DNA from: Chondrosia reniformis
Taxonomy: Eukaryota > Porifera > Demospongiae > Chondrillida > Chondrillidae
DNA length: 64,000 nt
NCBI GenBank assembly: GCA_947172415.1
Contig: OX359198.1
Coordinates: forward strand, 465,401 to 529,400
Direction: 5' to 3'
Shown: piece by piece, positions 15,001 to 25,163 of the stretch
Layout of the letters: the number at the start of each line of letters is the position of its first letter
How positions within the stretch are numbered: position 1 is the first letter of the stretch
Translations under genes and position numbers: made by a program
The notes under the pieces: model-generated
Seen by the model: the letters and a program-made list of their open reading frames with translations, nothing else
The model's database searches: none
Told to the model about the DNA's origin: nothing

Positions 15001-18000
15001 TAAGGATAAGGATAAGGATATAAGGTATAAGGATATAAGGTATAAGGATAAGGTATAAGGATATTTTGATCAGTTGTATGCACACTTTCCATGACTTGAT
15101 ATTTACAATACTTAATAAAAACTTGATTATTTTAATTTTTCCCCATTTTGCATTTCCTTTAATTTGTGTATGTTTATGTGTTTCATTCTGTACAATTTCT
15201 TTACACAGTTATGCAGTTTCTTGTATATGACTTATATAAACATTTTCAAATCACCCCTTTCACATTGTACGTATGTACTTCTTAGCTCAGTTATTTTTCA
15301 TATTTGTTGCTAGGTAACTAGGATAGTAGCCAATGGCTAAAGGTTTTAGCTGTTAAAATACGATTTGAATTTGAAGATATAACATATGTGAATGCCTCCT
15401 TCTTCTTCCCCTCAGATCCTTCCAAACCTTGATTGTGGAGATGATGCGCTATGTCAGAGTGACCTTTCATTCCGTAATGCAGCTGTTACTCCAATGTAAG
15501 CCACCAGAGGAATGTTCCACTTATAATTAAGCTATTCTCAATGGTCTTTGATATTTTTATTATTTAGATCTCGTCTTAACATGGCCACATCATTCAGTGA
15601 AATTATCATTGGACAAGTTACTGATGTTGTGGTGTCTTTTAGATTGGTCAATAGTGGAATAGAGAATGCGTACAGACCTGTAACAGTTATTTCTTATTCC
15701 AGGGCCTTTTCCTTTTCAAGAATTGAGGTGATGACACATGTTCCCTTCCATCCTTCCTCAACCAGCTATCTTCCCTGGACACAATTACCTCTCTATTAAC
15801 GGCCATCTTTGTTTTACTGAATAATTTGTTTTTGTTCCTAGGGTAACAATGCAATCAGTTGCACACAGAACTCACAGAATGAAAACTTGAACACACTCTC
15901 ATGTACGATAACGGATAGACTGGCCAGCAGTGCTGATGTAAGGCAGCAAACAGTATACCATCTTCTCTCACTCCCCTCCTGTGACTTATGGCCATACAAC
16001 TGCCTCCCTCCTCCTTATATCTGACTTAGAGGTGTTGGTAATGTGATGTAGGAGTGTTGGTAATGTGATGTAGGGGTGTTGGTAATGTGATGTAGGGGTG
16101 TTGGTAATGTGATGTAGGGGTGTTGGTAATGTGATGTAGGGGTGTTGGTAATGTGATGTAGGGGTGTTGGTAATGTGATGTAGGGGTGTTGGTAATGTGA
16201 TGTAGGGGTGTTGGTAATGTGATGTAGAGGTATTGGTAATGTGATGTAGGGGTGTTGGTAATGTGATGTAGGAGTGTTGGTAATGTGATGTAGGGGTATT
16301 GGTAATGTGATGTAGGGGTGTTGGTAATGTGATGTAGGGGTGTTGGTAATGTGATGTAGAGGTGTTGGTAATGTGATGTAGAGGTATTGGTAATGTGATG
16401 TAGGGGTATTGGTAATGTGATGTAGAGGTGTTGGTAATGTGATGTAGGGGTATTGGTAATGTGATGTAGAGGTGTTGGTAATGTGATGTAGGGGTATTGG
16501 TAATGTGATGTAGGGGTGTTGGTAATGTGATGTAGAGGTATTGGTAATGTGATGTAGAGGTGTTGGTAATGTGATGTAGGAGTGTTGGTAATGTGATGTA
16601 GGGGTATTGGTAATCTAGGATGTACCCTGTCTAAGATTACGTTACAACTTATGGCCATACAACCGCCTCCTTCCTCCTTATCTGCCATTTTGTCTCAAAC
16701 CTACCTCTTGTCAATTTATCCTCCTTCTTCCTTGGAATATTAGGTAATGGTTAATATCAGACTCGTAGTTTTGGATGGAAGACTTACCGGTCAAGAAGGA
16801 ACTGTAACATTCTCACTAAACGTCTCAAGGTACTACATGTAGTATATATTATACTTACATATGCATAGGTACTCGATTTGTGTATATATTATAGCATACG
16901 TTTATATTACGTATGTGGGTCTTAGGAAATCATAGCCACTGTACTCTCTCTTTCATATTGATAACATGAGTATATTTTTGACCATGCTCTTTACTTACTA
17001 TATATAGCAACAGCATAGAAGTGAATGCTGCAGACAATATTGCAACACTAAGTGCTTCTGTAATCTCATTGGCTGATGCTCAGTCTACTATGTAAGTAAT
17101 TTCTGTCAATTGCATAATATCTATATAGCGATTGCGCAATACATATGACATCATCACTTGATTGCTCAATATTACACTATGGCTTACATCATGTAGGTCC
17201 ACTTCATCAAGTCAGTTTGTAAGCCAGTCTGGTCCTGGTGGACAACTCAACAACATTAATAATGTCACTGATATCGGGAGAAGAATTATAGTAAATGTGA
17301 CTGCAATCAACCATGGACCTTCTGTTGTAAGGAATGGTCGTCTGGATGCCTATTGGCCAATCGCCCACAGGTGCTCAGGAAGAACAAATTTTCTATTTTA
17401 TCTAACAAGCATTAATGTAAGTGGATTTACTACCTTAAATAAGACATATATATTTATATAAGTGGATTTACTAACTTAAATAAGACAGGGTTGAACATAC
17501 TATCATGGAATCCTTTTTCAAGTGTGCTGTAATCTTTTCCTGTATGATATCTAGAGGCTGGCTGAGTTGTGTATTGCATGGTTACTGGTCTATTTATTTC
17601 ATCATTTGCATATATAAAAATATGTTGTAGTTGATTGGATTACAAGGAAGATGTGAAGTGTTTCCACCTGAAGCTCTTGACTACTTCCAACTTGCCACCT
17701 CCCAATCAGGGGATGGTGACATTGAAGTGTCGGTGAGCGGAGCTGGAAAACTACTGAGCAACTTAACTCATCCTTTTACCTCAAACATGGTTACCATGGA
17801 AACGGGGACAGGGAGTATTGATTGTGGCTCATCTGATGTTACCTTTATATCTGTTGTAAGTTGTGAATTTATACATGTATCTGGAAGTAGTGTAGCATGT
17901 GCATGAGTCAAAGGATTAAGAAGAAGACCTTCCTGAAAGATTACCAGGGTCACTGATGAAGGATGGAATTCCCAGAAACACAGCTGTCATGCCCAGTGGA

Positions 18001-19380
18001 GCTGAAGAAGAAAGAAAAGAAGAAAAGATTCTTGTATCCTCATCCAAATCTCTCACTAGGCTTAGTTCCCTATATGCCTTTTATTGTAGAATATAGTAAG
18101 TAGGAAAATGATGTTTTACATATATTACTTCTAGTGCACTCCTGCTTTGTTAACCTTTTTGTAATTTTAGGATTGCAGAAATCAGGACGACTATTGCGTA
18201 AGGATATCATGTGACATTACATCACATCAGCCCAACACTCAGGGAGCCCTCAGTATCACTGGCAACATTGATGATTCCTTCTTTGCAGTAAGCAGGTGTC
18301 ACATGCACATGCAGTAAACTTACACATTGTCTTAAAAATTATTTCAGGATGCATATTGTTAATACTGTATCTATATACAGTGAGCCAACACTGAATATTC
18401 TTGTATGTTTACATTTAGTCTCAGCAGCGTGATTGGAGGCTGCTATTACGTTCCAACTATACCATCACTGACACAGCAGTTAGTGAAGTTACAGGAGCTG
18501 GATCTAGAGGCAACGAAGGAGAGGTGAGGAAAGATGATCTTTGCAACTCTAAAAATTTGCCATAAATATCATCGATTAACACATACAAACTGTTTTCTGA
18601 TCTTTGTATATGTATATATATACCTCTTCAGTTCCTATAGATATATATTAAAAAAATTATACTTAAGACAAAGGGAAGGCTTCAGCATCATTGTTATGCA
18701 AGTGACTAACCTTGGTTCACAAGATGATTAAGGATTATATTAGATATATACAGTGCCAGTTACAAACTACCATAGTAATCTAATCTAATCTAATTAATTC
18801 ATATGGCTCCAAGAAAGGACCTAGAAACAAAATGGGCACATTAGCATAAAATTCAGGGTATAAAACTCATTTTAAATAAGGGATTTTATAGATATATATA
18901 TACAGGGCTGGCGGAATCAATTTGATGATGTCACAGGTCTGCCGGACCTACCCTGCCACCCCTGATCTACATCTCCTTTCTCCTCTTAGGTGGTCATCAG
19001 ATTGATAAGCAGGGAGCTACCAACCATTAATAGCAGTGTGCCCATATGGGTAATCATCTTACCCATAGTCCTTGCTCTTGTTGCTATAGTAACTACTGTT
19101 GTCATCCTCTATTGTGTGAGTTAGGGAAAGGCTGCACTTTTATTGTAATAGTTTTATTGTAAATTTGTTTGTAAAGGATTGCTTTAGAATACACTATAGT
19201 ATGTCTTTTGTTTGCTGTAAAAAGCGTCAGTAGATTAACTGATCCGTTCTGTAGTGTGGCTTTTTTAAGCGAAAACATTGGAAGAAGTTACAAGAAGAAA
19301 AGACTGGAGAATTAAATACAGAATATCAAAATGGAGAGAGTACCGTTGAAGAACAAAAACCAGGCGACAACGAAGCCTAA
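2..19380 (+). CDS. Integrin alpha chain, 25 exons in view, 5' end missing
   Basis: Cell-surface adhesion receptor subunit that pairs with an integrin beta chain to bind matrix ligands. Exons: 2-76, 462-585, 1102-1175, 1480-1540, 1712-1888, 12869-12906, 12967-13077, 13195-13453, 13550-13768, 13836-13881, 13963-14061, 14159-14220, 14314-14444, 14515-14670, 15416-15495, 15568-15727, 15842-15937, 16744-16829, 17008-17091, 17197-17416, 17631-17855, 18171-18287, 18419-18523, 18990-19115, 19255-19380. All junctions are GT-AG and keep frame, giving 1018 residues. Seen: FG-GAP propeller blades with calcium loops (DLNNDGFDEVLVG, DVNGDQFND, DVDNNGFQDLLIG), the CGDDALCQSDL thigh-type motif, the GPSVV/YWP calf region, one membrane helix (WVIILPIVLALVAIVTTVVI) and the cytoplasmic signature GFFKR. 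No inserted I domain is visible. The signal peptide and first blades lie upstream of the window. The exon joined across the 11 kb intron is short (38 nt), so an extra undetected exon there is possible. Confidence 0.93.
138..290 (+). repeat. Dispersed repeat family R1, copy 1
   Basis: This copy contains gactgatgagaaggg, aacagctgtctgacccagtgg, tctcatccaaagctctcac and ggtttagttcccc, and ends at aggccttctactctaatg. The same ordered blocks recur at 17915-18095 and 52470-52590. 3' parts lie at 25385-25445 and 49675-49745, and inverted parts near 23985-24055, 35838 and 36645. No open frame; a SINE or MITE is likely. Confidence 0.6.
1971..11171 (+). repeat. Satellite array, about 170 bp monomer, about 54 copies, with higher-order structure
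   Basis: Head-to-tail monomers of mostly 169-174 bp, each containing tttgccctatctctcacc, catacattaactttgtgttgg and cattcacagacatgtatga. Length varies mainly by the insertion caattaagatg versus caagatg. A diverged monomer type (ccatacgtacataacacttg, then gttgttagc) recurs near 4371, 5051, 6238, 7260, 7940, 10308 and 10992. The intervals are about 680, 1190, 1020, 680, 2370 and 680 bp, so four-, six- and seven-monomer blocks were copied as units. Neighbouring blocks are nearly identical, indicating recent amplification. A 65-codon open frame repeats in many monomers but is a by-product of the period. Confidence 0.95.
11149..11199. repeat. Perfect palindrome at the array-transposon junction
   Basis: A 23 bp arm (11149-11171) and its exact reverse complement (11177-11199) are separated by attac. 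This is where the forward satellite monomers meet the inverted monomer of the transposon end. Confidence 0.9.
11172..12537. mobile_element. Non-autonomous DNA transposon-like element with long terminal inverted repeats
   Basis: From 11177 a diverged satellite monomer runs in reverse orientation (agagatagggcaaat, then ctctgtgaatactgag, then gagttacagc, to about 11320). A monomer in forward orientation ends the stretch at about 12400-12537 (gctgtaactctttcaaac, cattcacagacatgtatga, tttgccct). When one end is reverse-complemented the two align for about 150 bp. Weaker similarity continues inward to a shared gcgatactat. The 1.0 kb interior is more GC-rich than its surroundings and has no transposase-like frame. 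The two ends are thus inverted copies of the satellite unit. A target-site duplication is not clear; tacgta-type bases lie at both ends. Confidence 0.7.
12540..12800 (+). repeat. AT-rich minisatellite (ctattgtatatatactgt units)
   Basis: Degenerate units of about 28-35 bp containing tgtactattgtatatatac and tgtgtacatt follow the transposon end inside the integrin intron. Confidence 0.85.
13462..13532 (+). repeat. Intronic (CCATCCAC)n microsatellite
   Basis: ccacccatccatcc-type repeats fill most of the short integrin intron 13454-13549. Confidence 0.9.
14698..15063 (+). repeat. (ATAAGG/TATAAGG)n minisatellite in an integrin intron
   Basis: About 365 bp of ataaggtataaggataagg-type units lie in the intron 14671-15415. 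Long reverse-strand frames (Tyr-Thr-Leu-Ile-Pro repeats) are artefacts of the period. Confidence 0.95.
16023..16612 (+). repeat. 22 bp minisatellite in an integrin intron
   Basis: About 27 units of tgttggtaatgtgatgtagg plus gg, with tgttgg/tattgg and gggg/gagg variants, lie in the intron 15938-16743. A 220-codon reverse-strand frame over it is a periodicity artefact. Confidence 0.95.
17915..18095 (+). repeat. Dispersed repeat family R1, copy in an integrin intron
   Basis: Longest copy in the window, in the intron 17856-18170. Its blocks ggtcactgatgaagg, cccagaaacacagctgtc, tcctcatccaaatctctcac and ggcttagttccctat match copy 1 in order. Confidence 0.65.
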
Positions 19381-19959
19381 CGATAGCCTTAAACTATTCT
19401 TCTGCATCCCTTACCCCATTGCTTGCGATTTGTACAGTTAATATTTAAGAATTAAACGATATTTTGAATTTAAACTAGTAATTATAAACTTCTTTGCATC
19501 CATACAACTTGACTAAGTCGCGCTGATCATAATCGAATTAAGCCGGAAGTATGATCACTTCAAAGCGTAATGTATATGGTTCCTATAATAGATACTCTCA
19601 TTTCCGGATAGGAGGCGTGCGCGCATCGCAGGCCGTTTCGTACAATGGCTAGCGGAAGTGTGTTGTGATTACGGGAAGGTTAGCAATTGCAGTCCATTGC
19701 GGCACCGCTGACCAGCTGCAGGGAGGATATTGCTGGCTTTTAACAGTTTTGAAATAGAAACTATTTCCTCTCATCGATCGTAAGCCATCTTAGTATCTGT
19801 GTTAGTAATATTATGAGTACAAGCGGTCTATAATACGCCTATGGCGCTATAAATCGCGATTCTTCCTAGTTCATGAAAGACTTGTTCCTGTATTGAGATA
19901 AGGGTCGTATTGAGTATAGATCCGCCAAATTGAATGCATATACTGTATGATACAATCTC

Positions 19960-19990
<31 letters not shown>

Positions 19991-20201
19991 CGTATGTGTA
20001 TGTGTGTGTATATATATATTGTAACTTGTACTGTATGTGTATTGTTGCATAGTACATTCAGTGTCAAATTATTACTGTTGTCTCAATTCATTTAATACAC
20101 TCAGTATTACAAATATTTACAATACATTCTTTGTATATTAGTCACTGCATTAAGCAGATAAGGTATGGGTTTAATATAAAAGTGATTCCTCTTTGTAGAC
20201 G
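19381..20201. other. Intergenic region between the integrin and Noggin-like genes
   Basis: Begins with integrin 3' flank; attaaa at about 19450 is a candidate poly(A) signal. A moderately GC-rich stretch (about 19540-19700) follows, then a gtgtgtatgtgta microsatellite near 19958-20022. No gene seen. Confidence 0.6.
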
Positions 20202-21702
20202 ATGAGACTGCTGATAGCTGCAATACTGGCATTTGTTGCTCTGAATGAGCTAAATGCTCATGATCCCGTAGGCTATCGGGAACCAGATAGTATTTTCCAG
20301 ACTATTGTTTGCAACATCCCTGATCCGGATCAACAATATGTAAACGAAACAGAGGAAATTAGACCGGTCATCCATCTTATTCCCGGTATGTATACTTACA
20401 TAGAAATACACTCTTTCTATATGCAGTAGGCATTATCCAAATGAGTATGGGAGAGCTAGTAGAGTGTTTTACCATTGCACAGTGAAATTTGAAGCAGTAA
20501 AAGAACGTTTTGGTCCGTAGATGCATGTTCTTTAGCCATTAATTATTAAATGATGTTACCATAGAGAACACGGGGTATTGTGAAACGCAGTGATGTGTGA
20601 ATGTATACAATTAGGAGATGTTGGGTACATCAGATGAATTGCTTCAAATGGTCACTCAGGATTAGACCGTTGCCCGGATCCTCCTCCATTGTCATGCATG
20701 GGACACACAACACCGAATAGACTGTGAAGTGTCTCAGTTTTGTCTAGGGAGACCCACCAATGGAGGAGGAAGGTTCTAGAGGCAATTCACATACAGAGAT
20801 TCCCCTCAAAGACTACAAACCTCTGGTCTCAGTGATCTTTGGAAGTAATTTCAACATCTCCTAATTGTATATATTCACACATCACTACATGTCACAATAC
20901 CCCGTGTTATAAGTGTTATTCTCAAGTCATTTAAAAAAGGACAGATCTAAACGTTCTAACCTCTACTCTATCATTATCATTCATGTTGTTTCACCCCCAT
21001 AGCGGCGCAGGGAGATTATTGGCGTCCTCCACCGTCACAAGTTCCGTTATATGTTGAGAATTCTACACTGCTGGAAACGGATACTGAATTACAGCGAACA
21101 CTAATTGACCATCTTATTAGGTCGGAATTTAACACGTATGATGGAAAATTATTCAATCTTGGTCCCAAACCTGATGTAGAACAAGACGAGTTTCTACCTC
21201 CAGGATGTCAGCGTGACACTATACCTGCAGATGTAATCAGCAATGCCCCTAACATGTTTGTAATGGAGTACCTTCGACTTTTGGCATGTTCTACAATCCA
21301 TAATTTTGTAGAAGTTTCTCCATATTATTTCCCACCATATTTTGCCCTGACAACATGCAGCAACAACATCGTGGCACCAACGCAAGTTTGAATGTTGAAA
21401 TTGCTAGTGGAGTAATTATATTCTAATAGTTTAAGAGGCCAACTCCTTATATGACTAGGGGAAAGCATATACCACCTTAGTCTAGTTCTAAATTTCAGGA
21501 TGTCCCATTTTTGTATAACTGTCATCAAATCAAAGTCAATATGCATGTGGGTATGTGTAATATGTTGTATTGTATAAGGTAGTTCTGAAGCAAATTTTGT
21601 GTAATTATGGTTAAATTGTTTGCTAATGCTCACTTTCAATTCCAAGTTAAGGTCCCCTGTTTATACCAGCCATGGCTGATGGGGACGTACCTATTGTAAA
21701 CC

Positions 21703-21791
<89 letters not shown>

Positions 21792-22027
21792 TAAAAATAA
21801 GGAGATAAAATACATAGATAACAGATTTCAAGTATTTGTTACTCATTTTCAGGTGTTCCGTTCCTCCGGGTGCTTCCTGTGCTATTAATGTGACCTGTAA
21901 TGTTAATGTGCCCATGCTGCATTGGGACTGCTGCTGGTCCTGGTCCAGCGATGCTGGTTATCAGTATGAATGTGGATGGAGGAGGGTGTTAGTACCATTC
22001 CCAACTGAATGCCTCTGTACCTGTTAA
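20202..22027 (+). CDS. Noggin-like secreted cystine-knot protein
   Basis: Probable secreted BMP antagonist. Exons 20202-20385, 21003-21381 and 21853-22027 encode 245 residues. Residues 1-19 (MRLLIAAILAFVALNELNA) form a signal peptide. The C-terminal third carries the Noggin arrangement of nine cysteines: LACSTI, YYFPPYFALTTC, TCSVPPGASC, HWDCC, YECGWRRV, FPTECLCTC. Vertebrate Noggin has FWPRYVKVGSC, CSVPEGMVC, RWRC, RCGWI and ECKCSC in the same order and is about 232 residues long. Two extra cysteines and three potential N-glycosylation sites (NET, NST, NVT) are visible. Exon 2 must end in phase 2. No GT donor supplies that, but a GC donor (AAC|gcaagt) at 21382 joins perfectly to exon 3, giving VAPTCSVPPG. 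Intron 1 carries a foldback repeat and intron 2 a (TAA)n tract. Noggin versus a related knot protein needs a phylogeny. Confidence 0.82.
20565..20917. mobile_element. Foldback/MITE element in intron 1 of the Noggin-like gene
   Basis: Left end aacacggggtattgtga and right end tcacaataccccgtgtt are inverted copies. The match continues about 60 bp inward (gtgatgtgtgaat, tacaattaggagatgttg). Inner arms also pair (ggatcctcctccattg with caatggaggaggaa), so almost the whole 350 bp folds into a hairpin. No open frame and no clear target duplication. Confidence 0.85.
21707..21790 (+). repeat. (TAA)n microsatellite
   Basis: About 28 perfect taa units, just upstream of the acceptor of exon 3 of the Noggin-like gene. 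Confidence 0.98.
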
Positions 22028-23010
22028 AGTTTCAGCTAACATAACAAGTATTCTATGTAGGTCCAACTCCTTTATTCATCATACAGATAATTATCATTTT
22101 TGTTTCTTTTTCGCTTTGTGAAGTGGAACATATATCTGAATGCACTACCATGTAACTAAATGATTCTGGCTTCAAAGTCCTCAATGTTCACTGTTGGCTG
22201 GGGTACACCCGTCTAGGAATCCCTTATGCATGCAGTTTTCGTAAAATGGAGAGATACGTAGGATTGGAAGAGGAATCTAAATTGCCAGTGAAGTCTGGCA
22301 TACGCTATATTACTCATTCAGTATACATATATTAGTCTTGTGTAGCCCAGACCGCTATTTCGCATCCATATTTCTTGATGACGTCACACGGTCGGCGACA
22401 TAGGCTACGCGAGACTATATAGTATGCATGTAATTTACCCATACACATATAGTCTGATGTATAGCAAATATTATAATGAATACATAATAATAAAGAATAA
22501 TTTTAATTATAGAATATTGTGAGTCATTATATTTAATGTCATGAGTGATCTAAGGGTTTACATACTAAAGAAAAAGAATTGAACCACAATTGAAATAGGA
22601 GCACTTGGACACTATGCCGGAGACCTCGTCTCACTGCTCTCTACGTACATCCTTCCCAGAACTAAACAAAAAGCAATGGAGACATATTCTTGATGAAGCT
22701 GCAAAAATTTCCATCGATTGCTCCCAGACCATTTATCTTAGACGGAATCTCCCTCACTGGTCTTTATGAATAACTATCTTTGAATCAAGCAACACTCTTG
22801 CCAGACAGGAATAAAATTTTATTGACATATTAGTGTAGTTCTAATAAATTTTTTTATCCTGTCTGTGTGTGTCTGTGTCCGAGATTCATTTATTATTATT
22901 AAGAACTCTCACATTTCATCAACCATATAACACTTGTATTGGAAATTTATAATGAAATGTGGTCTTTCAAAAAAATCGTCGTCGTGATTTGGTTACGCAA
23001 GTTCAAAAAC
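22028..23010. other. Intergenic region with one small MITE
   Basis: 3' flank of the Noggin-like gene, then the element at 22334-22422, then AT-rich DNA with no supported gene. Confidence 0.6.
22334..22422. mobile_element. Small MITE of the agtctagcccagac family (copy 1)
   Basis: Starts agtcttgtgtagcccagac and ends ggctacgcgagact, its near inverse. The interior holds gcatccatatttcttgatgacgtcac, so it carries a TGACGTCA palindrome. Related copies lie at 60061-60172 and 60208-60312. Confidence 0.7.
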
Positions 23011-23682
23011 ATGGAGGCTACAGCAGGTGGGTAATTAAATGCTTACTCTACTTAGGGATAGTATTAGAAGTTACAAATCATGTAGGTTCGAATGCTAATT
23101 TGCTACATCCCTATAATACATTGTAATATATTTGAGAATGAAATGAAAACAAAATAGAGAAATAATTGAGAGGAGAATTGAGTTCAAAATATAGTTTAAT
23201 GGAGTTATATATTAAATAGTTAAAAGCTCTTGAATATATATACTGGGCAGTTATTCCATAGAATTGGCATCACTTAATGTCTTTTTATCCTGAACACACA
23301 CTTAGTCAATGCTGCAGTGTCAGCTATTGTTGAAGCTTCAAAGGCATGCCCTGAAGTACACAACACTGTCAAGAAGTCCCTTACCGGAGGGCTCATAGCT
23401 GGTGTACCAACTGTGGTGGGTGGACTGGTGGCTGGTCCAGTAGGGATGGCAGTCGGTGCTACAATAGGGGTCACTGGTACTTTGTACTATGCTGGTCAAG
23501 TGGAGTTCAAATCTCTACCAGAAGTGTTTGAGAATATGACAAATGAAGAGAAAGAGAATGTCTTGGGACATGTGATCAGAGCACTTGGTCTAAGTAGTCT
23601 GAAGGAGTTGGTAGCTTTTGTGGCTACCGGAGAGAATGTGAAACTTGTGGGAGAAAAGATTGCAGAATATCTGAAGAAGTAA
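23011..23682 (+). CDS. C19orf12-like membrane protein
   Basis: Two exons, 23011-23026 and 23306-23682, encode 130 residues starting MEATAVNAAVSAIVEAS. The donor gtgggt after 23026 leaves one base, which fits the acceptor cttag at 23305. A glycine-rich hydrophobic hairpin (GGLIAGVPTVVGGLVAGPVG, then MAVGATIGVTGTLYYAG) is followed by SLPEVFENMTNEEKENV and an amphipathic C-terminus. This matches human C19orf12 in order: [29 protein letters not shown], then [20 protein letters not shown]. The human protein is associated with mitochondria and endoplasmic reticulum and is mutated in MPAN neurodegeneration; its biochemical role is unsettled. The match is from recalled sequence, so it is strong but not computed. 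Confidence 0.8.
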
Positions 23683-25163
23683 TTTGTTTTTTGACTTGGG
23701 TCAGTCTCTCGAGTCTGTATGCACAAAAGTTAATTTTTAAAGTAAATTTACCAACTGAGAGTCATACTTCAGTTCATTTATATCATGATCATACTGACTG
23801 GTGCATCCCTTAACAATTTTTTCTTTCTTATCAATCATCCTTTTTAAAATACCTGATATAAAAGCCGGCAATAAGATGAAGCACTTTTTTATCAGCTTTG
23901 TTGTTGTTGCATTCATGAATAATCTAATACACCATTTTCCTACATGCTATGCCTACTCTGTAATAAATTAAAAAGGCTATATATATATAGGGAACTAAAC
24001 CTGGAGAGAGCTTTGGATGAAGATATAGGAGTCTTCTCTTTCTTCATGGGTTGAGTTTTATAGTCTATGCATATACGTATATTGTATATTAGTTCATTCA
24101 TTCATAATACACTTAAAGTGAGAATAGTTTAAGGTTATTCTATATCCTCAAATTAGTTTGTATGTAGTTGAGTAGGGGATAAAAAGTGGTCACCTGTGGT
24201 CACCTGTGGTCAATTGTGGTCACCTGTCTTGTGCTAAATTACCAACAATTGTATCTTCTTGCTTGGACACTCTGACTTGCATTGCAGTCAATGAATATAC
24301 ATACAGATAAACCGGAAAAACCGAGGTCGGATATACGAGGGCCTAAAGTATTACGGGGAATACGATGTACAGATTGGTTTCAGAAGATTCATTTGGTTAA
24401 ATAAGGTTGTCAGTTAACTCAAGGTCGGTTAAACCAGGGCCCACTGTATATAAGTGCATATAATGTACATATAAATAGACCAGTGGTCAATGAATATTTT
24501 AAGTGAATATTAATGTACATATTATACATAAACCAGTGGTCATATAATGTACACATACATAAACCATGGCCAGTTGGGAAACTTCAGAAGCCATGCAGTT
24601 ACTTCTGTTCATGTATGCTCAGACAAAACACAAGGTCAGGTTACAATCTGGTGGTAGTTAATAAACTCTGCAATTAAAGGACTGCAATCATGAAATTATC
24701 TAGCTATTTTTAGTAACAGGCAGGATGCCATATATGGTATAAACAGGCAGTACAAATATATGGGCTGTGGTTGTTGCCTTAATTGTAGAATAGAGTTCAT
24801 AATGGCAGTGATGCAGAGGACCCGTGGTCAGGAACTGGAGACCATATCAGATGAATCTGATTCTGTAGCTAATGACTCAACTAACTTTGGAATTCACCAA
24901 TGGTCTACTAGTAGGCTTTTACAACGTATATGCACAACTTAATATCTTACAACTTCACAGCTATATATATCACTATTTTAATTGTTACTGTCAAAGCTTG
25001 AAATTTGCCTTAAAATTAGCCAGAGAATAAATTAGCTATACCCTAACATGCCATATATATATATATACCATATACTTATATGCACTGTATATATATTTCT
25101 TATAGTATTAAATTTTGTATAAATAATAGAAGAAATCCTTATTCTATTATTAATATAGGGGGT
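23683..25163. other. Intergenic, repeat-rich, with one weak candidate small gene
   Basis: An inverted R1 fragment lies near 23985-24055 and a gtggtcacct repeat at 24186-24232. A gggcccactgtata motif near 24440 recurs inverted at 57300. A possible exon at 24566-24634 (ATG, 23 codons, donor gtcagg) could join an acceptor at 24789, giving about 44 residues; I cannot confirm that it is coding. Confidence 0.4.

Noticed and set aside
14666-15092. Tyr-Pro-Tyr-Thr-Leu repeat proteins on the minus strand
   Set aside because: Artefact of the ataagg repeat in an integrin intron.
16026-16688. 220-codon reverse-strand frame of His-Ile-Thr-Asn repeats
   Set aside because: Artefact of the 22 bp minisatellite within an integrin intron.
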